DNA of 64,000 nt from Latrodectus hesperus (GCA_037975125.1 CM075853.1:51714458-51778457), one strand, 5' to 3'; counted from the stretch's first letter, positions 36,839-51,098 are shown. The notes: a model not told the origin generated them from the letters alone. Numbers and translations: made by a program.

Positions 36839-38149
36839 ACACATAAAATAAACAGTAAATAATACGAAATTATATTAAATAACAGTAGTTTGTCTTCATG
36901 AGACCAATTTAATTTCTTTACATAATCGAGTGAATAGAAATTTGCTTAATCTGGAATTTCAAAAATATTGACAACTATTGCCATAGCGAGTCAAATCAAT
37001 TTTTAATAAAACCTTTTGTAAAAATGAATGTTTAATCAAATATTTTGTTTATTAAAAAATCAAGCTAATAAAGAAGATTATAAACCTATAAGTTAGACTA
37101 GTTAAGTATAATAATAGAATATTATATTTCAAATTTTAAGTGAATTCCATAAAGTTTTATATCTTTTAAAGAGAAAATGTCTCAAAATCTTCAGCTATGA
37201 TAAATTTATTTCAAATAGCTTATGTATTCTGAGTTCTGAAATTTGTATAAAAATTGCATTCAAAAGAAATAATTAATTGCGATATAAAAGATTATATAAT
37301 TTAAAGAATTATTTGAATTATTTTAGATTATATTTTGTTGAGTTAATATTTAATTTTACATATCATTAATATCATTTAAAAATGAAAATATCTGGAATTA
37401 TGAATGATTATTATAGGGAATGAAAAATTGTATGCATATTTATAATTTTTTAAAATTCCAATCATTCACATAAATTTACAGAAAATTAAAGTTTTGTAAT
37501 GTTAAGGGGAACACTTTATTTCAACTTGATTACTTCTATTTTTTTAAATTTAAAACTCATGCTAAAATAAGCAATAAAATAAATGATCAATATTTCACAG
37601 AAATTTAATTTTAAAAATTAACTATCTGTAGTAGCAATTTATGTTATTTCAATCAAATTTTCATGCATTGCGAAATGTTATATATATTGAATCTCAAAAG
37701 AATAATTTTACTTAATCTAATAAGATAATTAATTAATAATAATTAATCAAAAATGAATAATTAATAAAAAAGAAATTTCTACAATTTTTAAATGATTTTT
37801 ATTATTTCAGGTATAAGAGGGAAGAGTTTTAATTTTGATGCATAAATAAAACGGCAATAATAATTAATGGAAATAAATTTTATAATGGGATTGATTGGGT
37901 GAATACCTGGTAGAAATTGCACACAAATGAAAGTTAAAGTTTTAAGGTATAAAAAAGTGCAGTCGTAAAACTATGAAAAAACGCGTACAGCAAAGGGAAA
38001 ATAATCCGATCCGTATATTATAAAAGCATAAAAATGATTACATTTGCATGAGTATAAGGTCACATGTTCCTGGCTATATTAAATAGCTACTGACTCGTTT
38101 TATAAGTATAATCTATGACAGGTGGTTTTAAAAAGTAAAAAAGAGTGGA

Positions 38150-39060
38150 AAATACATCAAAGACAATAGTAAACTGAATATCATCAGTTATCGTTTCAAG
38201 AACGAATACATAACCAAGAACTACTTGTCTTTGATCTATTGAAGAAGCAATTACAGTCTTATTGGAAGGGATTGATTACGATTCAACAGATCCAGTGGAA
38301 GAATGACCCTCTAAGAACACGACAAAGAATCAATTGATATTTCAAGTAAATGATAGATCACATCAATAAACAAATCTGTTGAATAATTCTTGGAGATCAT
38401 TAAACATGGCAGGAGGTATCCAAATATACCTACCATTATAAGAATATCATTATATATCTCCTGATAAATTATTCGTTATATCTTGTATGAATGTTCGTCA
38501 ATCACGATTGATTCTTTAACTATTTAACATTGAGGTACTAGTCTGGGTTGGTATCAATGTTATCGCATCTGGAGGAACTAATAAATCATGAATTGTCTAC
38601 AGCCAAATCTTAATTTCTTTTAATAAAAGAATTATCTTTGCGGATATGTGTAACGGCTTCTCGGATAGAATTACTGGTAAACCCAATATCGTCAATCATC
38701 TCATTAGACTCATACCGGATATCCTGATTTGGAGTGGTATTATTTTTTGACAGAGGACAACTTTTGTGCACTTTACATTCTGACTCGTACATAATAAAAA
38801 TTAACATGCATGTGGTTCGGTCTTTTGGTGCAGGACATCCCGATATATTATTCCACCACGGAATTTATCAACCTCACATTATTCGTCAAATTCTGGAATG
38901 CTCAAATGAAAATTATACACTTTTCTAATCTTCAGTCCCCCTCGATATTATACCATCAAGCAAATTTGCACCACAAGTACTTAGCATGAAGAACTTTTCA
39001 GCTGCAACTGACTCCGTTTTACAAAAACAATCACAGGAGATCAGTAAAGCATCATACTGC
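38150..39060. other. Unassigned segment with short frames on both strands
   Basis: Somewhat GC-richer than its flanks. A 64-codon plus frame (38734-38928) and a 65-codon minus frame (38610-38807) overlap; neither shows a motif I recognise. Upstream plus-strand text such as ELLVFDLLKKQLQSYWKGL near 38220-38275 has protein-like texture. It may be an old decayed element, but the family and even the coding strand are unclear. Confidence 0.2.
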
Positions 39061-41591
39061 TTCTCGTTTTATAATTTTTAAGAAAATAAAATTGATACTT
39101 GATTTTTAAAACATTGAAAGTAATTTATAAAAATAATTAAGTAATTTTATTGAATAATTAATAATCTGAAATATTAATTTTCAGTTATATTTATATCATT
39201 CTTCAAGAACATTTGTGCAAATGTGTATCAAATTCAAAAAACTATATATTATTTTTATTATTAAAAATGTCATAACATTAACAATTTATTGATAACCGAA
39301 TTACTTTTTTATTTATAATGACTATAATAATAAATGAAAAATAATTATGTATACATTTTAACAAACGCAGTATTTTTTAACAACATCATTGCACCTTCAT
39401 AAGTATAGTTGTTAATTACAGAATTTAATAACTGCATGTCAATCGCTATATTACTTAAAATGAAAAATCATGATGTGGTGGAATTTTGATAGAAATGATG
39501 AGAGATATCAATAAAACTTATGAGATTACCTTATACTGTTGCAATCATTTTGAAACTATTGTTTCGTAGGTGTTTCAAATTGCGTTATATTGCCCACTCT
39601 TGATTTAGTGGATTGCTATTTAAACCAGCCTCTCAAGGTTTTTGTTATCATTTTAAGGCATACCTCTTTTGATCTTATTCTTGATTTTGATCCACTTTTG
39701 AATATTATAAAGCATTTTCTTCTTCTATTTTGAATAATTGCTATTTTTCTATTGAATCCCTTCGCAAACACATAATCCTTTCGTAAGAACATTACTCTAA
39801 TATATTGTTAATTGATAAAAAAAAATCTCACACTGATGTATGCTTACTAAAACATCAAAAATATGTTACTGAATATCAGAAATCTGAATAATAAAACTTA
39901 AAAAATTTTCTGAGCATAAAATTAAAAAATAATTAATAAAAAATACAATAAAAAATGAGAAAAAATTCCAAGTTTTTTAAGTACAATTTAGAGATGTTAT
40001 CCCATTAACGAAAACAGTGAGTTAATTTGTGAGTAATTATAATTTAATTGCGTTAATACTTGATTGCTTACAGTTGAATAGGTAAATATGAACGATTAAT
40101 AAATGTTTCAGTATTTGAAATTTCTTTTTAATACAATAATGAAAATTTGAAAAATGAGATTTTACACAAGTTATGAATATAGAACATTGTAAGAACTCTA
40201 TAACACACAACCAAGAACAAGTTCAATTACTAACTGTGAAAGTATAAAGAATATTTTCAATAACTGATGAACTGTAAGAAAACATTCTTAAACATCATAC
40301 TCATATATAGGGGAATATGTAATTGAACCACACTTGATTTTTAACAACTTGATTAACTACTAAGTATGTGAATCTGAAATACACACACAATAGTAATCAA
40401 AACTTATTTTATTTAATATCTTCGACGTAAATTTTTTCAGAGCTGATTGACTTTCTAAACTCTTGGTAAATGTTGTTAATACAGACATCAAGAGAAAATC
40501 ATAATTTGCTTTCATTATTTTCCTTACAGAATCAAATAATTCAATTATAAATAATTATGTTAATATTATATTTGGAAATATTGCCTCCCAATCATGACAA
40601 TTTAGACTACGATAATTAACATATTTTACTGAGTTCAAGTACATTCAGAATAAAGTTTTCTTGTTTTTTGGAACCATTTAAATTATTAGATTTCATTATA
40701 TTTGGACTTGTACGTTAGATAAAACATAGAACAAAAGTGATTTCACAAACTTGGATTCCATAAGCTGAGTTGGAAGTTTGTAAAAAAATTTTTGATGAGT
40801 GAAAATTTAGAAACTGTTGGTATAACGTGATTTATCTATCGTCGAAAACTATTACTTATTTGTCCTTGATCTTGGCTATTAACTTTAAATAAAAATTGTA
40901 CAAAATATTTATAAAAGAACGTATTTTAGAAATATTTTATATTTCTGTTTGGCACTTACATCTATTTTAATCGAAATTCACTAATATGCTATGATGAAAA
41001 TCTCAGATTATTATTTGAATTTTGTTGAAAAAAAAAACACAGTATATAAACACTATTAAAATAAATTAGAAAGTGTCATAAAGACTTTTGAGTTTTACAT
41101 AACCTTAGAAATACTTTTATTGATTTTAAGATTATTTTTATTTTGAAAATATTTTAAATGCATTCATAATTAAGAAGGGCATTATTTAATTACCTTAGGT
41201 TGCATAAATAATATACAAATTCTTAATTTTTTAAAACATATAGAGTATTTCAGCATCCTTCTAGTTCGTTAAATTGTATTTCATTTTCTAAGTGATAGCA
41301 TTTTAAGAAAACATAGTTTTACTGGAATTGCTTTAAAATAATTTATGTCAAGCCTAACATGGGATATTCTAAAACATTTTCTTTAGCTTTAAGCAATACA
41401 TAAAAAATGGCTATATAAAAATTATGATTGGTAAATTAAAATAAAATGTTCTAATGATTTACACAATTTACACACCCGACACAATTATGAATCTAAATAA
41501 AAATTCTCATTTTATAAGCAAAAAGAGATTTCAGTAAAACTGTCATAACACAAAGACAAAAAGATCTTCCCTGAAAACTTCATATGGAATT

Positions 41592-41821
41592 AAAAAAGCA
41601 CGTCTTTTATATCTTAAAATGTTTCTGAAGGTTGAAGAAAATTAATGTTACAGAATATATTTTTCAAAAGATTATTTATTAAATGTATGTACTTATCGAT
41701 TTCAATGTAGATTTTTTCTGCTTATAATAAATTCGAAGACATGAATGGTAAAAAAAAGTACAAAGATGGCTGTGAATACCTTCCTTTTCGGAATCAGTCA
41801 TTTAAAAAGACGTGCTTTTTT
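41592..41821. repeat. Inverted repeat, 17-bp arms 196 bp apart
   Basis: Left arm aaaaaagcacgtctttt (41592-41608) and its exact reverse complement (41805-41821). The gcacgtc core makes chance less likely than the flanking A/T runs suggest. No target duplication or coding content is seen; a MITE is possible. Confidence 0.6.
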
Positions 41822-42327
41822 TACAGTATTTCTGTGAAAAATGAGCATATGATTTCACCTTGACATCTGAACGTAAGTCTTTTTTGTGATGCTGTCCCAC
41901 TTTTGATTTTAACAGACGACATTTTAATACCAACTGACTATTGAAGGAGAACTGAAATGAATTCACATGATTATGATAGTAAAATATTGATTTTATTTGT
42001 TGTTTTTCACAATAAATATTTTCTAAGAGATAAATATGTGTATTTAGATGAAAAAAAATTTACATGCATCCTTCTGAAGGTTAGAATAAAGAAATTTCTG
42101 CTTAGAAATATATTCAAAGTAAATATTTCTAATTTTTTGAAAATGTCTAATGCATTTTTTATTTTAAATTTTACTTAAATTCTAAACTTCTTTTATTGAT
42201 AATTCATAATTTCGTTATTGAGATTAGTGGTTAAGTTAAAAATTATAAAAAACTTTTTAACAATACTAATATTTTGTTCCTTTAAAGTAAGCAATTTAAA
42301 AATTATTACTGTTATTAATTTATGTTT

Positions 42328-42629
42328 GCCGACTGATTGGCTGAGTGGTTAGCGTTCCTGACACCTGAGCTGTTGGTCCCGGGTTCGAATCCCAGTTTGG
42401 GCATGGATGTTTCTTTCCTTCTCTGTTCTCTCTGTCCTTTCTTCTGTGATGTTGTGTAAATGTGGCCCGCCTTATAAACGGGTTTGTGGTGGTATGGCGC
42501 TGGTAACACGCTACTCGCCTCCGTGACTTGGTTCACAGGTGCCCGCTGGGTAACGACAAATGAGTAGCAGTCTCTGGCCTTGTTGTGGCATGGAGTTTAA
42601 CCCTCTTGTGCCCGCCATTGGAAAAAAAA
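42328..42629 (+). mobile_element. tRNA-derived SINE, family A, full length (copy A2)
   Basis: 302 bp, the same length as copy A1. The A-box-like segment is at 42337-42348 (ttggctgagtgg) and a perfect B box at 42382-42392 (ggttcgaatcc). The tail ends CCCGCCATTGG plus A8. An 8-bp target duplication, ttatgttt, lies at 42320-42327 and 42630-42637. The 59-bp conserved block is at 42510-42568. A minus-strand 73-codon frame over it is not a gene. Confidence 0.93.
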
Positions 42630-42637
42630 TTATGTTT

Positions 42638-45600
42638 GAATTGTTACTTTACAACTTATTCTGTTTAATAATTATGCTTTTTATTTTTATTTGAGTAATA
42701 CATTTAATATTTTTCAAATTTAATGGACATTATTTTATCTGTTGAAAACAATCATTAATGAATTTTTTTTAATAGAAATATGGTGATATTAAATGTAATG
42801 ATTAGAATTTAAGCGTTACCTAGAAAGTTTTGTTTCTTTTTTCTTTTAAAGTATTTATTGCCTTTCATTAAGTATTCGATAACATACTTATCATAATTTT
42901 GCATATCATCTTAAGATATTACAATCACTAATATTTTAAAACACAGTCAATTGTATAACTTATATATAGCAATGATAACATAAACGTATTTAAAGTAAAA
43001 ATGAGACTTAGTTAAACTGGTTTCCTGACCAAATTATTGTTTTTAGAAAATAAAAAATAAACAATAAAACTATATGAAAATGTCCTTTCATCATTTCTTT
43101 GATTTTATATTTTTAAGGAGATAATTGGTTTGGTGGGTTTTGTGGCACAAGTTCAAAAAATGGGCAAGCATATAAGAAAAGGAAATCCAATAAAAAGAAA
43201 ATAAGGGATGCTGGAATAAGTTTTTACTCTATATGAATTTAAAAATATGTTAGGAAAAGCATTCTTTAACTGTGTAATGAATTTCTAAGTTTCTCTGAGG
43301 ACCCTTAATTTTATTTAAATAAAAATATTTCATTTCAAATGCTTATTTTTTATCAATTTTCATATAGATACAATAAAAATCTGTAATTGGCAATAATTTA
43401 TCCAATTTTCAATACAATGAAGCTCTTTAAATATAGGAACATTTATATTTTTATGAGGAATTATGTTTAGGCAAATGTTTTACTAAATACTTTTAACTAA
43501 GCAATCAGTCGATATATAATGATCATTTCAACAACTCACTTGCCAAATTGTACAAAACTCATATGAGCTTATATGGGAATAGTGAAATTAATTAATAAAT
43601 TTAACTGGTATCTCTCTTTCTTTTTGAAGCATCGCTTACTGCAGAAGCATCAATATTGATTGAAATTTTTGAAATAATTTAAATTCATTTAAATGTAAAT
43701 CAAATAAACGTGCCATCATATCTGTCTAAAAAATCTAAAAATAAATCACAAATATTTTGATGTTGTAGTATACCAACAACCAATTATATTATGCCAACTA
43801 ATATAATAATTGTATATAATCACTAATTTCTAGCATTTTAAAATAATTTTAATAGGAATTACATAGCCATTGTAATAATCTAAAATGAATTTAGATTATT
43901 ATTTTGTTTATAATTGAATTTTTTATTATTGCCCATCATAGTATTTTTCTGCAGTTATAAATTATTGAAGATTAGAGGTTTCACCCAAGATAGCAAATAC
44001 ATTGAGGAAACATTTTACAGCACTTATTCTGTAATAAAATATATAAATAAATCACAGTTCTTGTAGAAATTAATAATTATAATATTAAAATCATCAACGT
44101 TTTTCCTGTGTAAGTATTTATAGGAAAATTTACTACTTATTTCTAATTTTTTCTATAACATTCTAATTAGTCCCTAATATTAATAATTTAGAATATTTTA
44201 TATTTTTCTACATGAGGTGTAAGATCTAGTGTCAGCTCTAATAGTAGAAAATAATTTTTTTTGAATGATATAAAATAATTATAAACTTTATATTTACATG
44301 TGAATTATTAGGAAAATAAATTCTTTAACGACTTCTGAAATCTCCTGATTAAAATACTTTTTAGAAGGATTAACTGGTAGAAATATTCCAAATACAAATT
44401 AACTAAACAGCATTAACACTTTTAGGAGACATAAAAATCTCTCTTTAATATCTTAAAAATTTAGAATGTACTGCCATTGTGTAGAATTTATTGATATTTC
44501 CGTAGTGGGTTTTAGTTTAACGTAAAAAAAGTCTAAATTTTATACAATAATAATGATTCTAGAATTCGAACTTATCCACTGTAATAATTCTGCTTGACGT
44601 GAAATTAAATGAATTAACCACCCTTAATACTAGATTTCCTGTTTAAACATACATTTTAGTGAACAATACATGAAACTTAAAACATTCCAAAAAGTGTTTT
44701 ACGTAACTGAATAATTTGATGCAATCCATCTGAAGAAGGCACCTGAGATTCAAGAAGAATTATTCCCGATATCCATTAACTGAACAGGTTTTGAATGGAA
44801 AATAAAAACAATTTCTTCATCTTGAACTATGATGCAAAATAGAATTCTTTTCCACAGAAGTGGCTTAAAGAAAATTTGGGAAACTCACGTTCTTTTTAAC
44901 CCTAACTCTCACCTTACCACCATTTCAAATTACTCCTGCTCTACTTGTGGATTACGAAGATTGAAAAAAAAATGGATTCTCTTCCCTATTCACATGAACA
45001 AAATTTTTCTCTTTTTCTCTCCTATTGTTATGCTGGAATGAGAGAGAGAGTGTGGAATTAACCTTGGACGTCTTTCAAGTCCAATTTATTTCTACGGTGT
45101 TTTTTGTTCTTTTATCACTCCATAACAGTCTTATGACCCAAACATGACTAGGGTATTGAAAAAGCAACAACAGATTTGTTCAGATGATTTTTTTACATTT
45201 AGATAACATTATTCATATGCAAATTTTCTTGTGGATAATGTTTGATTTCTTCATGAGGAGGGATATTTGTTCAAGTAATAAAACACGAATAGTGAGCTCT
45301 ACTTGATATATCGAAATGGAATAAACGTAATGAGTTTGACGGGTGTGTACGAAGAAAGATTCTATGGGCCAAGGTAATTGTTCTGGAGAAGGAATGCATT
45401 TTTCTTGTGGTTTAAATATTTCACCAAATAGTTGCGCAATAGAAATTGTCCAATACTTGATATGAACAACTAAAGATAGCTCTTAAATTTTACATTTTTG
45501 CCTTTAATATTTTATAATTAGATTATTGGCAATGGAGTGAAATTCATTCTAAAATATAAATGATAAAATCCATTAAAGTACTAACAGATTAGTTTCAGAG

Positions 45601-47050
45601 ATCTCAACAAGCAAAACTATTATTTAATTTCATTTTTATGAGTCAAAATCACTTTGAGATATTTGTTGAACATTGCTTACGTAAATTATCTAAATAATAA
45701 TAGGTAAAACTAGCTTTAAATATTCCCATGACAAAAAACAATGCATGCAACTTTTGTTATCCATATATTATTTATCTGAGCCGATAAAAATTCTTTTAAC
45801 ATGGCAAAGAAATCAATGGATAGATGATTTTAACTTATTTTTTCAAAGTACGCTCAAGTGAAAATATTTAATAAAATTTACATTGAGAGATTCAATCTTA
45901 AGCAAATTTATGCTTAAGATTAAGGCTTTAAATGTAAACTTTATAAAGAGTTTTAAAACATTTTTAAAGGATTTCATTTGGGAAAAAAGTAATTGTTGTG
46001 TCTCATATTATGTTTTAGATATATTAATTATTGTAGTTTTAGATTCACTTTTGGTTAATGACTTTTCGTTATAAAATATAAATTTAGATTCAGAAATTTC
46101 TCATACAAGATTAATTATTTTACGAGTATCATTGAATTTTGGGCGTTTAAAATTCTTCATGTAAATATAAGTTGACTTATCAAGTACATGATATACATAA
46201 ACTATGTTATTTATTAAAACAAGGTTTTCTACAATGCCTAAATAAGCTTATAACGAATAGTTAAAAATTTCCATGGTAAAAAAGTTTTTAAAATGTCACA
46301 AATGGGAAGCAAATTCACTCTTAAGAAAGTAAATTTTAAATTTTGGCACTTGAATTCAGTACTTTACTTACGCAAAATATTCATGATATGGCAAAGTACA
46401 TTTAAAATTTTTGAATCTGTTTTCTATACTATAGCTACATGTCAATCTCTTTTATAGAATTTTTCTAGTTGGGTAAAATAATATAGAATGAATGTATTAC
46501 GCGTAGTTCAGAGTTCGTTTTTTTTTTTTTTTCATAACTACAATTCAAGTTCGCCAATTCATTTCATTATTTAAAAATACATATCCTAGTTATTATTTAA
46601 GTCAGTTTATTAATAATACCATGTTTGGAATAATGTATGAGCCAAAAATTGTCATTCAAACGGGAATTCGAATCATGGTCAATGTCAAAAAAATGTATTA
46701 CGTATAAAACATAAATTTCTCCAGTCAGTTTTGGTTTTAGTTGCATGTTTCAAAGATTCTAAAATAATAATGGGAGAAATTTTCTTCCTAATGACTTTCT
46801 ACTATGTATTTCTTGCTGATTTTTTCCTTCTTTGTGATTAGATATATTTTTTTAATTTAAAACATATGGTTGCTGAGGCCTTGTCTTGTCCCCCAAATGG
46901 GTTTTCGTACCACTGAATTTAGTCTATTTTTAGAAGCTTCAGATAAATTACAGGTATTAAATGAAAATAATTCATAACTGTTTATATGCCATCATCCTCG
47001 AACAGCTAAAATAGATGTACGCCGGTTTACATGGATGTGATGAAGTTATT
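42638..47050. other. AT-rich stretch, no gene recognised
   Basis: About 4.4 kb. The only compositional feature is a GC-richer patch at about 44820-45170 with a short GA run near 45042. Frames at 44829 and 45883 have no recognisable domain. A small hairpin, aataatctaaa/tttagattatt, sits near 43876-43902, and there is a T run near 46520. Confidence 0.45.
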
Positions 47051-47111
47051 GATGAGTCTTCGGTATAACTTTGTGTTCGTAAAGGTTTATGCCTCTAGGT
47101 TAGCAGCAACA

Positions 47112-47675
47112 TCAAACCAAGTCCATGAGACCGTAAGCCTTCAAACAATGGAGCACAGCCTAAGGGCTCGGGAATAACTGGCATTTATTTAAACCAATAC
47201 GAGCCAAAATGTAGGCAGGAGCAATTTGAGTCACATTGCATTTTAGACAAAGTGGATAAACTTTGAGGCCCGTCACATGACGTTGTACATGAGTAAGTCC
47301 ACTTCGAAATCACGCGGGAGCTTTTCACGAATGTTTGCCAACCCCAATTAGAACACCATTTTTTGCATACTATTCATGCACGGGGGCTCTCCTCCAAGAC
47401 GAAGAGACATCTTGCCTGACCCGGGTGGCGATCTTTGAAAAAGTTAGGCAGTCACCATGAGTATTATCCTTACGGCTACCCTCTCTGGCCAGATCATGAG
47501 CAATGTTATTACCGTACACATCCACATACATTATAACCCACTGAAAGGTGATCCTAACATTGGCAATCATGCGATTCAAAAACCGGACGATGCTCTTAGT
47601 CGTTCGATCCCCACGCCTCCAACATCCAGATAAAAGTTAAATGTAGTTACGACTATCACTCAAAATCCAAATGTC
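47112..47675 (-). pseudogene. LINE RNase H domain and C-terminal tail, decayed
   Basis: Minus-strand relic of a non-LTR retrotransposon polyprotein. From about 47675 it reads WILSDSRN (an RNase H Asp motif), then TTKSIVRFLNRMIANVRITF and the block WVIMYVDVYGNNIAHDLAREG. In active enzymes this block carries His and Asp (W-x2-S-H-V ... G-N-E-x-A-D); here they are replaced by Tyr and His. A stop follows at about 47370. Further down come GLKVYPLCLKCNVTQIAP and LKAYGLMDLV with a stop at 47112-47114. The Cys/His cluster keeps its first two Cys, but the His and last Cys are Tyr and Arg. The spacing and the MDLV end match the tail at 27812-28054. The copy is 5'-truncated, with frameshifts and stops. 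Confidence 0.8.
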
Positions 47676-49407
47676 AATGCAATCTTATATCCTTAAATAT
47701 AGTAATAACATTATACGAGACATCGTACATATAAAATGCAGCTATGCCACTAAAGAAGTGAAATTTTTAAGTCTCAAACAGTAAAAAAGGTGAAGTATAA
47801 TTTTAAAAATTTAAGTAAGAGAAACACACATCCTGATCATTCTTCACACTATATTATTCAGTATGCTCATCTGTATTATCCGCAATAATAAGCCATACTA
47901 TCTACAACACTATGTATTTTTAAAATGCATTTAAAGAAAAAATTATACCAAGTGGCATCATAAATTAAGGCATGAGGATTGAATATTTCACTTTCATGCG
48001 CAACATATTGTTATTTCAGAAGATATACTAGTACGTACGTTATTCTAAGCTGTGTCTGATGTTATCGTTTCTGAATAACTGTGCGATTATTACTTCGAGA
48101 GCCTCTTTCGCTCTATTCCACAACAAATTGAATCGGAATTTGTTAGTGAAATTTATTTTCATGTTTAACAACCCACATTTTTCAATCTTGAGCAATGTCT
48201 TAAGGTTAAAACTCATACTCCATGGGCACGTTTACCTCCTGGTCAAACTTGAGGATCTTTGCCCTGTAGTCAAAAGAAAATGTTTTTAATCATAAGTTAG
48301 CCTTATGTTTTCCGTCTGGACGAGCTAATAAAAGAATGTATTAATCATTTGCTGCGCTAGTATATGAAAGACTGCAGATTTATAAAAATTTAATACCATA
48401 GTATGTTTAATATTTGCGTCATATAATTCATATACAATATAAGTTTTTAATAAAAAAATTATAAGCAATTAGTTTCAACATGTTTTCATGGAAATTTCTT
48501 CCATTTCTTAGAATTAATTTAAATTTTTTAATCATATGCATTAAAAATAAATTTTCGCTTAAAATAAAAATAAGTAAATTTTGTTTTTATTGACAAATAA
48601 TATAGGTCAGTAAATAGTTATTCGAATACATATGAATATTTTATAATTTTCATTTCATAAATTTGTTTACAAATTAATTGAAAAATTATACATACGAAAA
48701 TGAGAGAAATATTTATTGTACCAAGACTTCATTTATAATATGCATTTATCAAACCCATTTAAATACATAAAATAAAAGAATTTCCTCTTTTCTTATCATT
48801 AATATACTTCTTTTTAACAATTACTTGTAAGTTAATGGAATATATATTTTTAGGAAAAATGGTTTTAATTGTTTAACTTTGATTTATTTTTTTTCCTAAT
48901 TATTTATTCTTCCTTTCCATTTTATATCTTTAAGGACACGGCCTCGATTCTGACTTAAGATGATCAAAATATTTTCTCAAAGGTCACCAGGGTTCAGGTG
49001 CCACTACCCTTTATATATCTTCCGTCTTTCATTTTAACTCTTTAACGCAGAATTCATAATGATGCAATAAAGTTAAGGAAAAATAACTTTTTTCTGAAAA
49101 GTCTAGTTATAAACGAAGCTATTATTAAAAACTAAGACAAAAGAATATCCATGATAGTACTTTGTTATTTGACTTTTTCACAATTGAGGAAAATCTTCAA
49201 TTTGTGCATAATTAAGAATAGAAATTTTTATAGAAATGTGCTAATACATACTTTTAGAATGAAAACTATTTCTTGCTACTACAATTTAGGATAGAAGTTT
49301 ATAATTATATACTTAAAAAAATAGAACGATGATGAAACTAGTCTTGATTTTTTGCACAAGCAATAAAAGTTTCCCTGAAATAATAGCGGAAATATATATT
49401 ATAATTT

Positions 49408-49410
<3 letters not shown>

Positions 49411-49478
<68 letters not shown>

Positions 49479-49492
49479 TATATATATATTAT
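49411..49492. repeat. (TA)n microsatellite
   Basis: TA array with a CAC interruption near 49471-49473. Confidence 0.96.
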
Positions 49493-49790
49493 ATAAATAT
49501 TTTACATACAAATGTATAAAATTTTAGGATAGTTTTCTTTATTGTATCATAGTTAGTGTAAAAGTATTATAAAATCAACGAGAAGTACATATTGTCATTA
49601 TAATTGTTTCCTGGTTTGTTATTGTGCAGTTTCTGTTTGGGCATGATCAAATTTAACCAGCATTTACGAATTGAAGGGAATTGTTAATTGCGACAAACGT
49701 CTTTGTTCCACAAATTGTTTTATCAACCCTGTAATGAACTGTAACGTCGAATTCATATACAGAGGGTGTTTCTTAAAAAAAGAACTAATT

Positions 49791-49793
<3 letters not shown>

Positions 49794-49857
<64 letters not shown>
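49794..49857. repeat. (TA)n microsatellite
   Basis: 64 bp of uninterrupted TA. Confidence 0.97.
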
Positions 49858-49859
<2 letters not shown>

Positions 49860-50659
49860 TAACAAAGGTTAAGTAGCAGTACGTCATGCTGTAATAATCA
49901 ACAAGCTATTTAAGCTTCTATAGTTTAAATTAGGTCTTGTAACAATGAATTATGATGACCAACTTTAGAATGAGAAATCAAACTTCATGAATAACTGTAA
50001 TATATTAAAATAACTGTATACATTACATTTCTCAGACTTAATTAGTAAAATGTTAGTCAGAGTAAAAAATTTTTTTACTTTTATTTGCTTATAATTAGTC
50101 ACCAATGCATCATAGAAAAACTGATAGACAAGAAATTGAACAGCTTCTCTTTGACCAGACTTAGTTTCCACGAAATATGATTAATTCACCAGAAATTTTA
50201 AGTGCTAGATAACTCAAACACAATGATAGTAATGAAAGGAAGTGCTAAATATAAATAGGAGTAACAGATGAGATAAACTTTTATTTTCAGAACGTTACTC
50301 AGAAAATCATATGTAAAATTTACTTTTATTGTATGGGAAGCAATTATATTGTAATTGATATAATGAATATTAATAATTTTCATCATATAATGAAGATATG
50401 ATTAAGTTAAAAGATTTATTATTAAACTTCGTTATAGAGAATCAAAAAGATAATTATATAGGAAAATGTTTTATATCTTATAGTCACTAAATTGAGTTCT
50501 TGAGTATAAATAAAAAACATCAAATCATTGTAAGTAGCTCTATCTAATAGCGAATGATATAATCGATAATACCTGCTGAAAATTTGATGGTCATAGTGTC
50601 ATCAGTACTTTGCAGGACATAAATTTGGAAATAACTTGAAAATTATCTTTTACAAACTA

Positions 50660-50930
50660 TAGGGTGATTATACGGGATTCATCGAGTTTGGGAAATCGTA
50701 TTTCACATGTTATGCATAAAAAATTATGAAGGATATATTTTACAAAAAACATATTTTTCAGTTTCAAACACTTCATTACAAATGTTCTAAGTGTCCTCCT
50801 TGTGTTCGCGATGAACAACTAGGCTGAACTGAAGTTCGGTCAATACACAGGCGAGATTTTTCCTGTCAAGTTTACCATAGCAGAAATACTTGAGTAAAGC
50901 AATATAGTCGGTAATGTGAAACACAAATAT
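50660..50930 (-). pseudogene. Mariner-like transposase C-terminal fragment, decayed
   Basis: On the minus strand, the segment around 50840 to 50770 reads RLCIDRTSVQPSC, then QGGHLEHL and a stop. A terminal G-x-H-(F/L)-E-H-L is a common ending of mariner-related transposases of arthropods. The sequence agggtgattatacggg near 50662-50677, beyond the stop, could be the element end, but no matching inverted repeat was found on the other side. Only the last few dozen codons are legible. It lies just left of Tc1-B and is unrelated to it. Confidence 0.45.
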
Positions 50931-51098
50931 TATTGTTAATGGTTCTGTAAAAATCAAGTTATAAACAATAATGGCAGGGGATTTTCGTGGCCAACTAAAG
51001 AAAAAAGGTATAAAATGTTTTCTTTGATTGAATATCGCATATTGTTATCCACCTGGTACTTAGTTTATTATGATAAAACCAGTGATGCAATAAATGTA

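Larger units (their letters stand above)
32933..42319. other. AT-rich stretch, few features
   Basis: About 9.4 kb. Listed separately are a local duplication (35091-35203), a GC-richer island (36000-36620), a compound microsatellite (36732-36838), an unassigned frame-bearing segment (38150-39060) and a long-spaced inverted repeat (41592-41821). The remaining sequence is AT-rich and I recognise nothing in it. Confidence 0.45.
47690..50650. other. AT-rich stretch, no gene recognised
   Basis: Two (TA)n arrays are listed separately. Between them, agagggtgtttctt near 49771-49784 resembles the start of some arthropod transposon ends, but no partner was found. Frames at 48059, 49965 and 50198 lack recognisable domains. 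Confidence 0.45.

Noticed and set aside
38610..38807. Minus-strand frame as a host exon
   Set aside because: It overlaps an equally long plus-strand frame and shows no motif; neither strand can be preferred, so only a low-confidence unassigned segment is reported.
49771..49784. agagggtgtttctt as a transposon end
   Set aside because: No inverted partner or target duplication could be found within the surrounding kilobase.
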